Counted from the stretch's first letter, positions 16,047 through 24,097 are shown. The stretch: 24,097 nucleotides of DNA from an uncultured Phascolarctobacterium sp. (GCA_900551745.1 URXA01000019.1:1-24097); one strand, 5' to 3'. The notes: generated by a model from the sequence alone, not told the origin. A program made the numbers and translations.

Positions 16047-17699
16047 ATGACTAATTATGAAGAAATCAAACAGGGACTGGCGGATTATGAAGCAAAGGTT
16101 GCTAAAGCCAATGCCAAATTTCCTGAAAGAAAAGAGTTTAAAGAAAAACACGTGTATACTCCTTTGGATGTAGAAGGTTTTGATTACTGCTCTAAAAGCG
16201 GGTTCCCTGGACAATACCCTTTTACACGCGGCGTACAGCCGACTATGTATCGTGGGCGTTTGTGGACGATGCGCGCTTACGCAGGTTTTGCTACAGCTGA
16301 GGAAACCAATGCCCGTTATAAATATTTGCTGGAAGCAGGCCAAACCGGTTTGTCGGTAGCTATGGACCTGCCGACACAGATCGGACTTGATTCCGATGCG
16401 GAGCTTTCGCATGGTGAAGTTGGTAAAGTTGGCGTGGCTATTGATTCGCTGGCTGATATGGAAAAGCTTTTTGAAGGTATTCCTTTGGATAAAGTCAGTA
16501 CCTCTATGACTATTAATGGCCCGGCTGCAGTGCTTTTGGCGATGTATGTTGCTGTTGCCGAACAGCAGGGTGTTAAGCCGGAACAATTAAAAGGCACCAT
16601 TCAAAATGACATTTTAAAAGAATATATTGCCCGTGGCACATATATTTTTCCGCCGCGTCCTTCGATGCGGCTGATTACCGATACTTTTGAATATTGCTCT
16701 AAGAGTATTCCAAAATGGAATACGATCAGCGTAGGTGCGTACCATATTCGTGAAGCCGGTGCTTCCTGTGTACAGGAAATAGCTTTTGCATTTGCTAATG
16801 CGATGGCTTATATTGATGCGGCGATCAAGGCAGGGCAGAAGGTAGATGATTTTGCGCCCGGTATTTCCTGGATCTTTACTGCCGGGCTTAATATGTTTGA
16901 GGAAGTTGCTAAATTCCGTGCGGCACGCCGTTTGTGGGCGCGCATTATGAAAGAGCGTTATGGTGCTACAGTGCCGAAAGCACAGATGCTGCGTGTACAT
17001 GTACATACTGCCGGCAGTGTTCTGACTGCTCAGCAGCCTCTTAATAACGTAGCCCGTATTACCTGGCAGGCATTGTCCGCCGTTTTAGGCGGTATTCAGT
17101 CTATGGCCTGCTGTGCTTATGATGAAGCGATTGCTTTGCCGACTGAAGAATCGGCTACTCTGGCACTGCGTACTCAACAGATGCTGGCTTATGAAAGTGG
17201 TATTACGGATACTATTGATCCGCTGGCAGGGTCCTATTATGTGGAAGCCCTGACGGATAGGATGGAAGCAGAAGCTTATGAATATATCAAGAAAATTGAT
17301 GATATGGGCGGTGCTGTAGCTGCTATCGAGCAAGGCTATATGCAGGGGGAAATGTCGGCTCATGCTTATGAAGATCAACGCGATATCGAAACCAAACGGT
17401 CTATAGTTGTCGGCGTTAATAAGTTTGTTGATAATAAACAACTGGCGGAACAGGATGTTCTGACTGCTGACCTTGGTGTTGCCGAACGCCAGATTGCCAA
17501 AGTCGAAAAGATGAAATACGGACGTGACCAGAAAGCCGTCGACGCTGCTTTAGCGGAACTGAAGCAAGCCTGCACCGGCGAAGAAAATCTGATGCCTTAT
17601 CTGATTGACGCTGTAAAAACTTATGCCACTTTGGGCGAAATATGCGGCGTGATGAAGGAAATATTCGGCGAATATAAACAGGACGGTTCCATGTTCTGA
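16047..17699 (+). CDS. B12-dependent acyl-CoA mutase large subunit (methylmalonyl-CoA mutase-like, divergent active site)
   Basis: A 550-residue catalytic TIM-barrel subunit without the C-terminal B12-binding domain, so it must pair with a separate small subunit, which is not encoded in the window. By recalled P. shermanii numbering, Y89 (here Y78), R207 (R196), Q197 (Q186) and H244 (H233) are kept. These favour methylmalonyl/succinyl-CoA over isobutyryl-CoA. However, many pocket positions depart from the family: RQYAGF is RAYAGF (76-81), SGYH is GAYH (230-233), APRLSFF is APGISWI (270-276), HTQTAG is HVHTAG (318-323), and the near-invariant QSLHTNS is QSMACCA (351-357). Hence the fold is certain but the substrate is not. 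Frame, length and conserved scaffold show no decay. AGAAAGGGG precedes the ATG. Second gene of the operon. Confidence 0.92.
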   Translation: MTNYEEIKQGLADYEAKVAKANAKFPERKEFKEKHVYTPLDVEGFDYCSKSGFPGQYPFTRGVQPTMYRGRLWTMRAYAGFATAEETNARYKYLLEAGQTGLSVAMDLPTQIGLDSDAELSHGEVGKVGVAIDSLADMEKLFEGIPLDKVSTSMTINGPAAVLLAMYVAVAEQQGVKPEQLKGTIQNDILKEYIARGTYIFPPRPSMRLITDTFEYCSKSIPKWNTISVGAYHIREAGASCVQEIAFAFANAMAYIDAAIKAGQKVDDFAPGISWIFTAGLNMFEEVAKFRAARRLWARIMKERYGATVPKAQMLRVHVHTAGSVLTAQQPLNNVARITWQALSAVLGGIQSMACCAYDEAIALPTEESATLALRTQQMLAYESGITDTIDPLAGSYYVEALTDRMEAEAYEYIKKIDDMGGAVAAIEQGYMQGEMSAHAYEDQRDIETKRSIVVGVNKFVDNKQLAEQDVLTADLGVAERQIAKVEKMKYGRDQKAVDAALAELKQACTGEENLMPYLIDAVKTYATLGEICGVMKEIFGEYKQDGSMF

Positions 17700-17741
17700 T
17701 CTGACTGACAGTTTGTGAGTGAAAGAACGGAGTTGATTGTT

Positions 17742-19106
17742 ATGACAACAAAAGCATTGGCTGATTTTGTGGCAGGCGTACAATATGATAAATTGAGTCC
17801 GGAAACAGTTCGGATTACAAAGCAGTGTATTTTAGATTGGCTGGGAGTCTGTATTCGCGGTTCGCAGGAAAAACCTATTCAAATCATCCGCAAGTTGCTG
17901 CTGAACGGTGGCAGTAAAGCACAGGCTACAGTTTTGGCTGGACGGGCGGAGCAAACTACTGCTTTAAATGCTGCATTTTGTAATGGAAGCGCTTCCCATT
18001 CCCTTGATTTTGATGACCTTCATAATCCATCTATCATACATCTGGCTACGGTAGTTGTACCGCCGGTATTTGCAATTGCTGAGGTTGAGCATAAAAATGG
18101 TAAAGATATGTTGGCGGCTGTAGTGGCAGGATATGAGGTGGGCGGACGTGTGGGTGAATCCGTGATCCCTGAATCCTATTTCTTCTGGCATACTACCGGT
18201 ACGGCAGGCACCTTAGGCGCTGCCGCTTCAGCGGCGAAGGTTTTAGGGCTTGATGCGGCTGCGACGCTGCAATGTCTTGGCAGTGCCGGTACACAGGCGG
18301 CAGGGTTGTGGGAATTTTTGAAAGAGGGCGCAATGAGCAAAACTCTGCATGCCGGTAAAAGTTCATATGCCGGCGTACTTTCAGCATATCTGGCCCGTGC
18401 TGGTTTTACTGGTGCGACAAAGATATTGGAAGGAGAAAAAGGCTTTTGCCGGGCTATGGTCACAGAGCCGCATTTGGAAAAATTGACGGATGGGCTGAAT
18501 GATGGTATATATAAGATTGATAATAATTCGTTCAAACCTTATGCCTGCTGTAAACATTCTCATGCCGCACTGTATGCCATGCAGGTGCTGCGCACCGAGC
18601 ATGGATTGAAGCCTGATGATGTTGAAGCGATAGAGATTTTAGTCAATGAGATCACTGATTTTCTAATCAATAATCCTCAGCCTGAAAATCCGTATGGCTG
18701 CAAGTTCAGTATCCAATACTGCGTTGCCGGGATGCTCAAATACGGTGATATGGGTGTCGATCGCTTTTTGTCGGAAGTTATTGGTGATGCTGAAGTCCGT
18801 AGCTTGATGGCGAAGACCAAGGTCGTGCGCGATGTTGCAATCGAGGCGGTACATGCTGCTGATGCTGCAAAACTGGCATCAAAGCTTATCGTTCGCTGTA
18901 AAGATGGACGAGTATTGGAGTTACAGGTAGATTTTCCGAAAGGAGATCCGCCTAATCCTATGAGCTGGGATGAGAGTGTTGCAAAATTTATGTCTTTGGC
19001 TACTCCTGTTTACGGCGAAGTAAAGGCAGCTAAGCTGTGTGGGCTTATCGATAATCTGGAAACAAGCGCAGATTTTGCAGCAGACCTGGCTGAATGTCTG
19101 GCATAA
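17742..19106 (+). CDS. MmgE/PrpD-family protein (dehydratase / decarboxylase / epimerase fold)
   Basis: A 454-residue member of the family containing 2-methylcitrate dehydratase PrpD, cis-aconitate decarboxylase and iminodisuccinate epimerase, which act on free di- and tricarboxylic acids. Visible family blocks are the HSLDFDDLH motif (86-94) with H100, H150 in FFWHTTGTAGTLGAA, the K..HAGK motif (200-206) and KPYACCKHSH (265-274), which together form the usual acid/base site. I cannot assign the reaction. PrpD-type dehydration seems less likely because no methylcitrate synthase or lyase lies nearby. The start at ATG 17742 is preceded by ACGGAG nine bases upstream; a GTG at 17715 would overlap that site. 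It lies 42 bases after the mutase gene and 24 before the thioesterase gene, so it belongs to the same operon. Confidence 0.9.
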   Translation: MTTKALADFVAGVQYDKLSPETVRITKQCILDWLGVCIRGSQEKPIQIIRKLLLNGGSKAQATVLAGRAEQTTALNAAFCNGSASHSLDFDDLHNPSIIHLATVVVPPVFAIAEVEHKNGKDMLAAVVAGYEVGGRVGESVIPESYFFWHTTGTAGTLGAAASAAKVLGLDAAATLQCLGSAGTQAAGLWEFLKEGAMSKTLHAGKSSYAGVLSAYLARAGFTGATKILEGEKGFCRAMVTEPHLEKLTDGLNDGIYKIDNNSFKPYACCKHSHAALYAMQVLRTEHGLKPDDVEAIEILVNEITDFLINNPQPENPYGCKFSIQYCVAGMLKYGDMGVDRFLSEVIGDAEVRSLMAKTKVVRDVAIEAVHAADAAKLASKLIVRCKDGRVLELQVDFPKGDPPNPMSWDESVAKFMSLATPVYGEVKAAKLCGLIDNLETSADFAADLAECLA

Positions 19107-19130
19107 GATGGTGTTAAGGAGGAACTCCCT

Positions 19131-19571
19131 GTGGTTGAAGCGGAAAAGATTAAAGCAAAGGTCAGCGAAATTTATTCGCATAATAATTTTATGCAGGAGT
19201 GCGGCATTTACATCGTCGATATGTCTTGCGGCAGCGCTACAGTTGCAGTAAAAGTAGATCCTGAGCGGCATGCTAATCTTAATGGTATGGCGCATGGCGG
19301 GCTTGTTGCAACACTGGCGGACAATGCTACAGGCATTGCAGGTGCAACGATAGGCAAAAGGGTAGTGACATCAACTATTGCTACAGATTTTATCAAAGGC
19401 GCACCGGTTGGTACGACGATCAGCGCTACTTCACAGATAACACATGCTGACGACAGATTGGTAACCATCAATATCGAAGTGCGCGATCTGGACAATGATA
19501 CCCTGGTGGCTAAGGCTACAGCGGCGATGATCGTAGTGGATACATTCGCTGAGATTCCTGAAAAGTGGTAA
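19131..19571 (+). CDS. PaaI-like hotdog-fold thioesterase
   Basis: A 146-residue single-domain hotdog protein starting at GTG, with AAGGAGG eight bases upstream. The family block NGMAHGGLVATLADNATG (51-68) carries H55-G-G and D64 in the helix, the usual catalytic region of PaaI/YdiI-type acyl-CoA thioesterases. It is the last gene of the CoA operon. It probably hydrolyses an acyl-CoA intermediate or dead-end product to free CoA, working opposite to the CoA-transferase; the specific acyl group is unknown. There is no signal peptide, so it is cytoplasmic. Confidence 0.88.
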   Translation: MVEAEKIKAKVSEIYSHNNFMQECGIYIVDMSCGSATVAVKVDPERHANLNGMAHGGLVATLADNATGIAGATIGKRVVTSTIATDFIKGAPVGTTISATSQITHADDRLVTINIEVRDLDNDTLVAKATAAMIVVDTFAEIPEKW

Positions 19572-19830
19572 TAAGAGCATGGAGTATTATTCGGCTGTTG
19601 TGTCGTTGCAGTTAAATATTGCCGTTTGGGCAGTAGCAGAAGGCAATTTTGCAAGAGTTTACAGTTTGCTATGATTTTCTAAAAAAGGCGGTTTAAGCCG
19701 TCTTTTTTTGTGTTTATTTCGATACCGAAAGTAGTATTTTTGAGACCTTCTTTAAATATTGCAAAAGAAAGTTTTCTACCAAATATGGTTACGTGTGCAA
19801 AATAAAGCACAACATCTAGTAATTTTTGGC
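19572..19830. other. Spacer after the CoA operon
   Basis: No convincing gene. Apart from the terminator at 19681-19709 I see only a short imperfect hairpin near 19616-19646 with no known role. Confidence 0.45.
19681..19709 (+). terminator. Terminator of the CoA operon
   Basis: AAAAGGCGG pairs with the following CCGTCTTTT (one G-T pair) around a short TTTAAG loop and runs into seven T. It lies about 110 bases after the thioesterase stop. Confidence 0.75.
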
Positions 19831-19859
19831 TTTACATTAACAATACGCTGTGCTATGAT
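19831..19859 (+). promoter_or_regulatory. Promoter of nrdDG
   Basis: TTTACA (19831-19836), 17 bases, TATGAT (19854-19859): a near-consensus sigma-70 promoter giving a leader of about 70 bases. No clear pair of NrdR boxes was found. Confidence 0.7.
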
Positions 19860-19937
19860 GATAATGTAAATTTTACGCATAAATAATAATTTTTGTTTGG
19901 CGTTAACGATAAGAAATTATGAAAGAAGGCGTCAGTT

Positions 19938-22064
19938 ATGAAAGTAATCAAACGTGATGGCAGCACTGCCGATTTTGACAGCAGCAAGATTATAGTTGCT
20001 ATCCAGAAAGCCAATCAGGTAGTCGAACCGGAAGACCGTATCGATCAGGAACGTATCGAAGCTATCGCTCATTATGTGGAAAGTAAAAACCGCATGCGTC
20101 TTTTGGTGGAAGATATACAGGATATGGTAGAGCATCAGCTTATGGACGAGGGTAAATTCAACCTGGCCAAGTCCTATATTATTTACCGCTATACTCGTGC
20201 TTTAGTCCGTAAGGCTAACACGACTGATGAATCCATTTTATCTTTGATCCGTAACAGTAATAAAGATGTTATGGAGGAAAACTCCAATAAAAATGCTGTT
20301 ATGGCCTCTACCCAGCGCGATCTGATCGCCGGTGAGGTTTCCAAGGACCTGACCCGCCGTCTGATCCTGCCGGAAAAGATTTCTAAAGCTCATGATGAGG
20401 GCGCTATCCATTTTCACGATGCTGATTACTTCGTACAGCCTATTTTCAACTGCTGCCTGATCAATGTTGGCGATATGCTGGATAACGGCACTGTAATGAA
20501 CGGCAAACTGATCGAAAGCCCGAAAAGTTTTCAGGTGGCTTGTACAGTAATGACTCAGATCATCGCTTCAGTAGCCAGCAGCCAGTATGGTGGGCAGTCT
20601 GTCGATATTCGTCATTTAGGCAAATATCTGCGCCGCAGCTATGAAAAATTCAAACTGACGATCAAAGCTGAGGTCGGTGATAGTGTCGCTGATGAAGTTG
20701 TAGAGCGACTTACCAAAAGACGTTTGCAGGATGAACTGCGCAGCGGTGTGCAGACAATTCAATATCAGATTAATACTTTGATGACAACAAACGGACAATC
20801 TCCGTTTGTCACTATCTTCCTTAATCTGCAGGCGGACGATGAATATCTGGAAGAAAATGCAATGATAGTAGAAGAGATTTTGCGTCAACGGTTGGAAGGC
20901 ATTAAAAATGATAAAGGTGTTTTTGTGACACCTGCTTTCCCAAAGCTGGTTTATGTGCTTGATGAACATAACTGCCTGAAGGGCGGCAAGTATGATTATA
21001 TTACTAAGCTGGCTGTTAAATGCAGTGCTAAACGTTTATATCCTGATTATATCTCTGCTAAAAAAATGCGTGAGAATTATGAAGGAAATGTTTTCGCTCC
21101 GATGGGCTGCCGCAGTTTTTTAGCTGCATGGAAGGATGACGAAGGCAATTATAAATTCGAAGGCCGTTTCAATCAGGGTGTCGTATCTTTGAATTTGCCT
21201 CAGGTGGCCATTTTGGCACATGGTGACGAAGAAAAATTCTGGCCATTGCTGGATGAACGCTTACAGCTTTGTTATGAAGCTTTGATGTGCCGCCATGACT
21301 CATTAAAGGGTATTCGCAGTGACGTTAGTCCTGTACATTGGCAGTATGGAGCAATTGCACGCTTGGAAAAAGGCGAAGTTATTGATAAATATCTGGAAAA
21401 AGGCTATTCTACTATTTCACTCGGTTATATTGGTTTGTACGAAATGACTAAGTTAATGAAAGATGTCAGCCACACAACACCTGAAGGGGAAGAATTTGCT
21501 TTGCGCGTGATGAAATATCTGCGTGCTGCCTGTGATAAATGGAAAAAAGAAACAGGGTTAGGTTTTGCCTTATATGGTACGCCTGCTGAATCATTATGTT
21601 ATCGTTTTGCCCGTATTGACAAAGAACGGTTTGGTACGATTGCCGATGTAACGGATAAAGGCTATTATACTAATTCTTACCATGTAGATGTGCGTGAGGA
21701 TATCGACGCTTTCAGTAAATTTAATTTTGAAAGCCAGTTCCAGCGTATTTCTTCGGGCGGCGCTATTTCCTATGTCGAAATCCCAAATATGCGTCATAAT
21801 CTGGAAGCAATGGAAGATGTTGTTCGCTTTATTTATGACAATATTCAATATGCTGAATTTAATACTAAATCAGATTACTGTCATGTGTGCGGGTTTGATG
21901 GTGAGATCATCATCAACGACGATTTGGAATGGGAATGCCCTAACTGCGGCAATAAAAATCAGACTTTAATGAATGTTACCCGCCGTACTTGCGGCTATTT
22001 AGGTGAAAATTTCTGGAACGTGGGCAAGACTAAAGAAATCAAATCCCGCGTCCTGCATCTGTAA
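19938..22064 (+). CDS. nrdD: Anaerobic (class III) ribonucleoside-triphosphate reductase
   Basis: Makes dNTPs from NTPs without oxygen using a glycyl radical. The 708 residues comprise an N-terminal ATP-cone (about 1-95) for allosteric control, the ten-stranded barrel with active-site cysteines in FNCCLINVG (172-173) and APMGCRSFL (C391), a C-terminal zinc site C648-x2-C651 with C667-x2-C670, and the glycyl-radical loop RRTCGYLG with radical Gly 686. All key residues are intact and the length is normal. GAAAGAAGG lies before the ATG. It is followed after 16 bases by its activase gene. The enzyme is inactivated by oxygen, in line with an anaerobic host. Confidence 0.97.
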   Translation: MKVIKRDGSTADFDSSKIIVAIQKANQVVEPEDRIDQERIEAIAHYVESKNRMRLLVEDIQDMVEHQLMDEGKFNLAKSYIIYRYTRALVRKANTTDESILSLIRNSNKDVMEENSNKNAVMASTQRDLIAGEVSKDLTRRLILPEKISKAHDEGAIHFHDADYFVQPIFNCCLINVGDMLDNGTVMNGKLIESPKSFQVACTVMTQIIASVASSQYGGQSVDIRHLGKYLRRSYEKFKLTIKAEVGDSVADEVVERLTKRRLQDELRSGVQTIQYQINTLMTTNGQSPFVTIFLNLQADDEYLEENAMIVEEILRQRLEGIKNDKGVFVTPAFPKLVYVLDEHNCLKGGKYDYITKLAVKCSAKRLYPDYISAKKMRENYEGNVFAPMGCRSFLAAWKDDEGNYKFEGRFNQGVVSLNLPQVAILAHGDEEKFWPLLDERLQLCYEALMCRHDSLKGIRSDVSPVHWQYGAIARLEKGEVIDKYLEKGYSTISLGYIGLYEMTKLMKDVSHTTPEGEEFALRVMKYLRAACDKWKKETGLGFALYGTPAESLCYRFARIDKERFGTIADVTDKGYYTNSYHVDVREDIDAFSKFNFESQFQRISSGGAISYVEIPNMRHNLEAMEDVVRFIYDNIQYAEFNTKSDYCHVCGFDGEIIINDDLEWECPNCGNKNQTLMNVTRRTCGYLGENFWNVGKTKEIKSRVLHL

Positions 22065-22080
22065 GCGGGAGGCGTTATAA

Positions 22081-22608
22081 ATGAATTACGCTGCAATTAA
22101 GACCCATGATACAGCCAATGGGCCGGGAGTGCGTGTGTCGCTGTTCGTCAGCGGCTGCACACATCAGTGCAAAGGGTGTTTTAACCCGGAAGCATGGGAC
22201 TTTAATTATGGTGCTCCTTTTACAGAAACAGAGGAAGATACAATTGTCAGAGGATTGGAGCCCTGGTTTATCCGCGGGCTTTCGCTTTTGGGCGGCGAGC
22301 CTTTTGAACCGTCTAACCAAATGGCACTTTTGCCGTTGCTGCGAAAGGTACGTAAAGCTTATCCTGAAAAAACGATTTGGTGTTACACCGGTTATGATTT
22401 TGAACAGGATCTGCTCACGGGTCGTTTATGTGATTGGTCGGTGACAGAGGAAATGCTTTCTTATATCGATGTTTTAGTAGACGGCGAGTTTAAGCTCGAT
22501 TTAAAAAATCCTAATCTGCGTTTTCGAGGCAGTTCTAACCAGCGCGTTATTGATATCAAGAAATCGCTGCATGGTGACGAACTGGTTTTATGGTCAGAAG
22601 CTTATTAA
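22081..22608 (+). CDS. nrdG: Anaerobic ribonucleotide reductase activating protein (radical SAM)
   Basis: Installs the glycyl radical on NrdD using S-adenosylmethionine. The 175-residue protein shows the radical-SAM cluster motif C26-x3-C30-x2-C33 (CTHQCKGC, followed by FNPEAW), the SAM-binding GGEP (about 67-70) and the family segment WCYTGYDFE. Length is typical. GGGAGG lies nine bases upstream of the ATG. It is transcribed with nrdD and closed by the hairpin at 22617-22651. Confidence 0.96.
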   Translation: MNYAAIKTHDTANGPGVRVSLFVSGCTHQCKGCFNPEAWDFNYGAPFTETEEDTIVRGLEPWFIRGLSLLGGEPFEPSNQMALLPLLRKVRKAYPEKTIWCYTGYDFEQDLLTGRLCDWSVTEEMLSYIDVLVDGEFKLDLKNPNLRFRGSSNQRVIDIKKSLHGDELVLWSEAY

Positions 22609-22616
22609 AAGCAAAC

Positions 22617-22651
22617 CCCTTCCACACGTAATAATGTGGAAGGGCTTTTTT
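22617..22651 (+). terminator. Terminator of nrdDG
   Basis: CCCTTCCACA (22617-22626) pairs perfectly with TGTGGAAGGG (22635-22644), followed by C and six T, starting nine bases after the nrdG stop. Confidence 0.9.
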
Positions 22652-22694
22652 GTGATATCGTAACTAAATAATAAAAATATATAATTTGCTTAGC

Positions 22695-22723
22695 TTGTCT
22701 CTTTACTTGAATAGACTTATAAT
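22695..22723 (+). promoter_or_regulatory. Candidate promoter of the Nramp transporter gene
   Basis: TTGTCT (22695-22700), 17 bases, TATAAT (22718-22723). The -10 overlaps a ten-base palindrome ATAATATTAT (22719-22728), a plausible spot for a metal-dependent repressor, though it is AT-rich and could be chance. No manganese riboswitch is evident in the leader. Confidence 0.5.
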
Positions 22724-22768
22724 ATTATCAATAAATAATAATTTTAGGTTTGATATGGAGTGAAGTGC

Positions 22769-24031
22769 ATGTTAAGTGTGTTTAAGAATAAATTTTCGCA
22801 AATTCACAAGCAAAGTAAAGAAGCGAGAGAACTTTTGCGTTTTATCGGACCGGGTATTTTGGTAACGGTGGGATTTATTGATCCCGGGAACTGGGCTGCC
22901 AATTTGGCGGCCGGTGCTGATTATGGGTATGCTTTACTGTGGGTCGTAACTTTATCGACTTTGATGTTGATTTTGCTGCAGCATAATGTAGCTCATCTGG
23001 GTATTGTTACAGGCGAATGCTTATCGGAAGCGGCGACAAGATTTTTACCAAAGCGCGTTTCACGTCCAATCCTTGTTACTGCTATTATGGCGGCTCAGGC
23101 AACTGCATTAGCTGAAATTTTGGGAGCGGCGATTGCGCTGAATATGTTGTTTGGCATTCCAATTATGGCTGGTGCTGTGATTACCGCTGTCGTCTGTACG
23201 CTGATGCTGTGGACCAATTCCTACAGCCGTTTGGAAACATGGATTGCGGGTTTTGTTTCGGTGATCGCTTTATCTTATTTATTTGAAATTTCAATGGTAC
23301 ATGTTGATTGGCCGCAGGCTGTCGTCAGCTGGACCGTACCAAACATTCCTGCAGGTTCGATGCTGGTGATAATGAGCATTTTAGGTGCTGTCATTATGCC
23401 GCATAATTTATTTCTGCATTCCGAAATTATTCAAAGCAGGCATTGGAATCTGGAAGATAAGGCATTGATGGAAAAGCAGCTGCGTTTTGAATTTGTCGAT
23501 ACTTTATTTTCTATGAGTATTGGCTGGGCGATCAACAGTGCTATGATTTTGCTGGCCGCTGCAACATTTTTTGTTAATGGTGTCAGTGTCAGTGAATTGC
23601 AGCAGGCTCAGGAACTGCTGGTGCCGCTTTTAGGAGAGAATGCAGCACATATTTTTGCAATAGCACTGCTTTTTGCAGGGATTGCTTCCACGACAACGGC
23701 GGGGATGGCAGGTGTTACTATTTTTTCTGGTATGTTCGGCGAATCTTACGATATGAAGGATATTCATTCACGTGTTGGTTTGCTGCTGACATTTGTTCCG
23801 GCTGTTATCGTTTTATATTTTATCAATGATCCCTTCTGGGGACTGATCGTCAGCCAAATGCTGCTTAGTGTGCAGCTTCCGTTGACTGTATTTATGCAGA
23901 TCTGGCTTACTTCTTCACCAAAAGTAATGGGTAATTATGCTAATAAAACTTTTACTAAATGTCTGCTGTATGCGGTAGGATTTATTGTTACAGCTCTTAA
24001 TCTTTATCTTTTATATGTTAGTCTGCAATAA
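22769..24031 (+). CDS. mntH: Nramp-family divalent metal (Mn/Fe) transporter
   Basis: Proton-coupled uptake of Mn2+ or Fe2+ across the inner membrane. The 420-residue protein has about eleven hydrophobic segments. The metal-site motifs are kept: DPGN in the first helix (D38, N41) and MPHN in the sixth (M210, H212). The retained methionine argues for transition metals rather than the magnesium-type Nramp relatives that lack it. The end is typical (QLPLTVFMQIWLTSSPKVMG, then one helix). ATG 22769 is preceded by GGAGTG six bases upstream; an in-frame GTG at 22760 overlaps that site. It has its own promoter between two terminators, so it is likely monocistronic. Confidence 0.93.
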   Translation: MLSVFKNKFSQIHKQSKEARELLRFIGPGILVTVGFIDPGNWAANLAAGADYGYALLWVVTLSTLMLILLQHNVAHLGIVTGECLSEAATRFLPKRVSRPILVTAIMAAQATALAEILGAAIALNMLFGIPIMAGAVITAVVCTLMLWTNSYSRLETWIAGFVSVIALSYLFEISMVHVDWPQAVVSWTVPNIPAGSMLVIMSILGAVIMPHNLFLHSEIIQSRHWNLEDKALMEKQLRFEFVDTLFSMSIGWAINSAMILLAAATFFVNGVSVSELQQAQELLVPLLGENAAHIFAIALLFAGIASTTTAGMAGVTIFSGMFGESYDMKDIHSRVGLLLTFVPAVIVLYFINDPFWGLIVSQMLLSVQLPLTVFMQIWLTSSPKVMGNYANKTFTKCLLYAVGFIVTALNLYLLYVSLQ

Positions 24032-24033
24032 AA

Positions 24034-24094
24034 TAGTGACTAAATCACTACCGCCGGCATAGCCGGCGGTTTGACTAGCCCCTATAAGGGGCTG
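24034..24094. repeat. Three consecutive hairpins at the window edge (possible IS200/IS605-type end or terminator)
   Basis: Three perfect stems follow one another just after the transporter stop: TAGTGA/TCACTA (24034-24050), ACCGCCGGC/GCCGGCGGT around ATA (24050-24070) and AGCCCCT/AGGGGCT around ATA (24077-24093). The second is followed by only three T, so it is a weak terminator by itself. GC-rich hairpins with three-base loops near an edge are typical of IS200/IS605 ends, but the rest of any element lies outside the window. Confidence 0.5.
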
Positions 24095-24097
24095 ATA

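Noticed and set aside
15711..16586. Long open frame of 291 codons on the minus strand
   Set aside because: It lies opposite the CoA-transferase and mutase genes, whose conserved motifs are unambiguous; the minus-strand product is rich in His, Phe and Arg with no recognisable domain and no ribosome site.
19808..19823. Possible NrdR box upstream of nrdD
   Set aside because: ACAACATCTAGT matches the NrdR consensus only loosely and I found no second box at the expected distance.
22652..22768. Manganese (yybP-ykoY) riboswitch before the Nramp gene
   Set aside because: The spacer is too short and AT-rich and lacks the conserved loops.

Overview
The window reads as a chromosomal segment of a diderm, strictly anaerobic Firmicute, most likely a Negativicute. 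Acidaminococcaceae such as Phascolarctobacterium fit, but the genus is inferred, not shown. The reasons are the combination of an outer-membrane two-partner secretion system with Firmicute-style Shine-Dalgarno sites and AT-rich spacers, an oxygen-sensitive class III ribonucleotide reductase, and succinate/methylmalonyl-CoA type enzymes. No rRNA, tRNA or CRISPR array was seen.

Left part (1-8365). A membrane-bound protein with two periplasmic solute-binding modules, a degenerate GGDEF and an intact EAL domain runs leftwards off the edge. A divergent AT-rich spacer separates it from a two-partner secretion operon: a TpsB outer-membrane transporter carrying a run of nine C in its coding sequence, then its secreted TpsA partner built of GLUG-like repeats. 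A strong terminator closes the operon. Two small XRE-type regulators follow, preceded by a short palindrome.

Middle (8383-14073, minus strand). A very long soluble hybrid histidine kinase with several PAS-like modules, then a two-gene unit of a LysR regulator and a ferredoxin-FrhB-type iron-sulfur flavoprotein.

Right-centre (14514-19571, plus strand). Divergent from the LysR gene lies a tight four-gene operon: a succinate-type CoA-transferase, the large subunit of a B12-dependent acyl-CoA mutase, an MmgE/PrpD-family protein and a hotdog thioesterase. The mutase keeps the residues that bind the methylmalonyl carboxylate but differs from the family at many active-site positions, and no B12-binding subunit is encoded beside it. 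Together these look like a CoA-dependent organic-acid pathway under LysR control whose true substrate is open. This is the most interesting metabolic locus in the window.

Right end (19938-24097). nrdD-nrdG (anaerobic dNTP synthesis) with a clear promoter and terminator, then an Nramp-type Mn/Fe transporter. The last 64 bases hold three consecutive perfect hairpins that may be the end of an IS200/IS605-like element or a compact terminator region.

The strongest new observation is that the nine-C tract in the TpsB gene would act as an ON/OFF switch: gain or loss of one C leads to a stop within about a dozen codons, so surface secretion by this system may be phase-variable.
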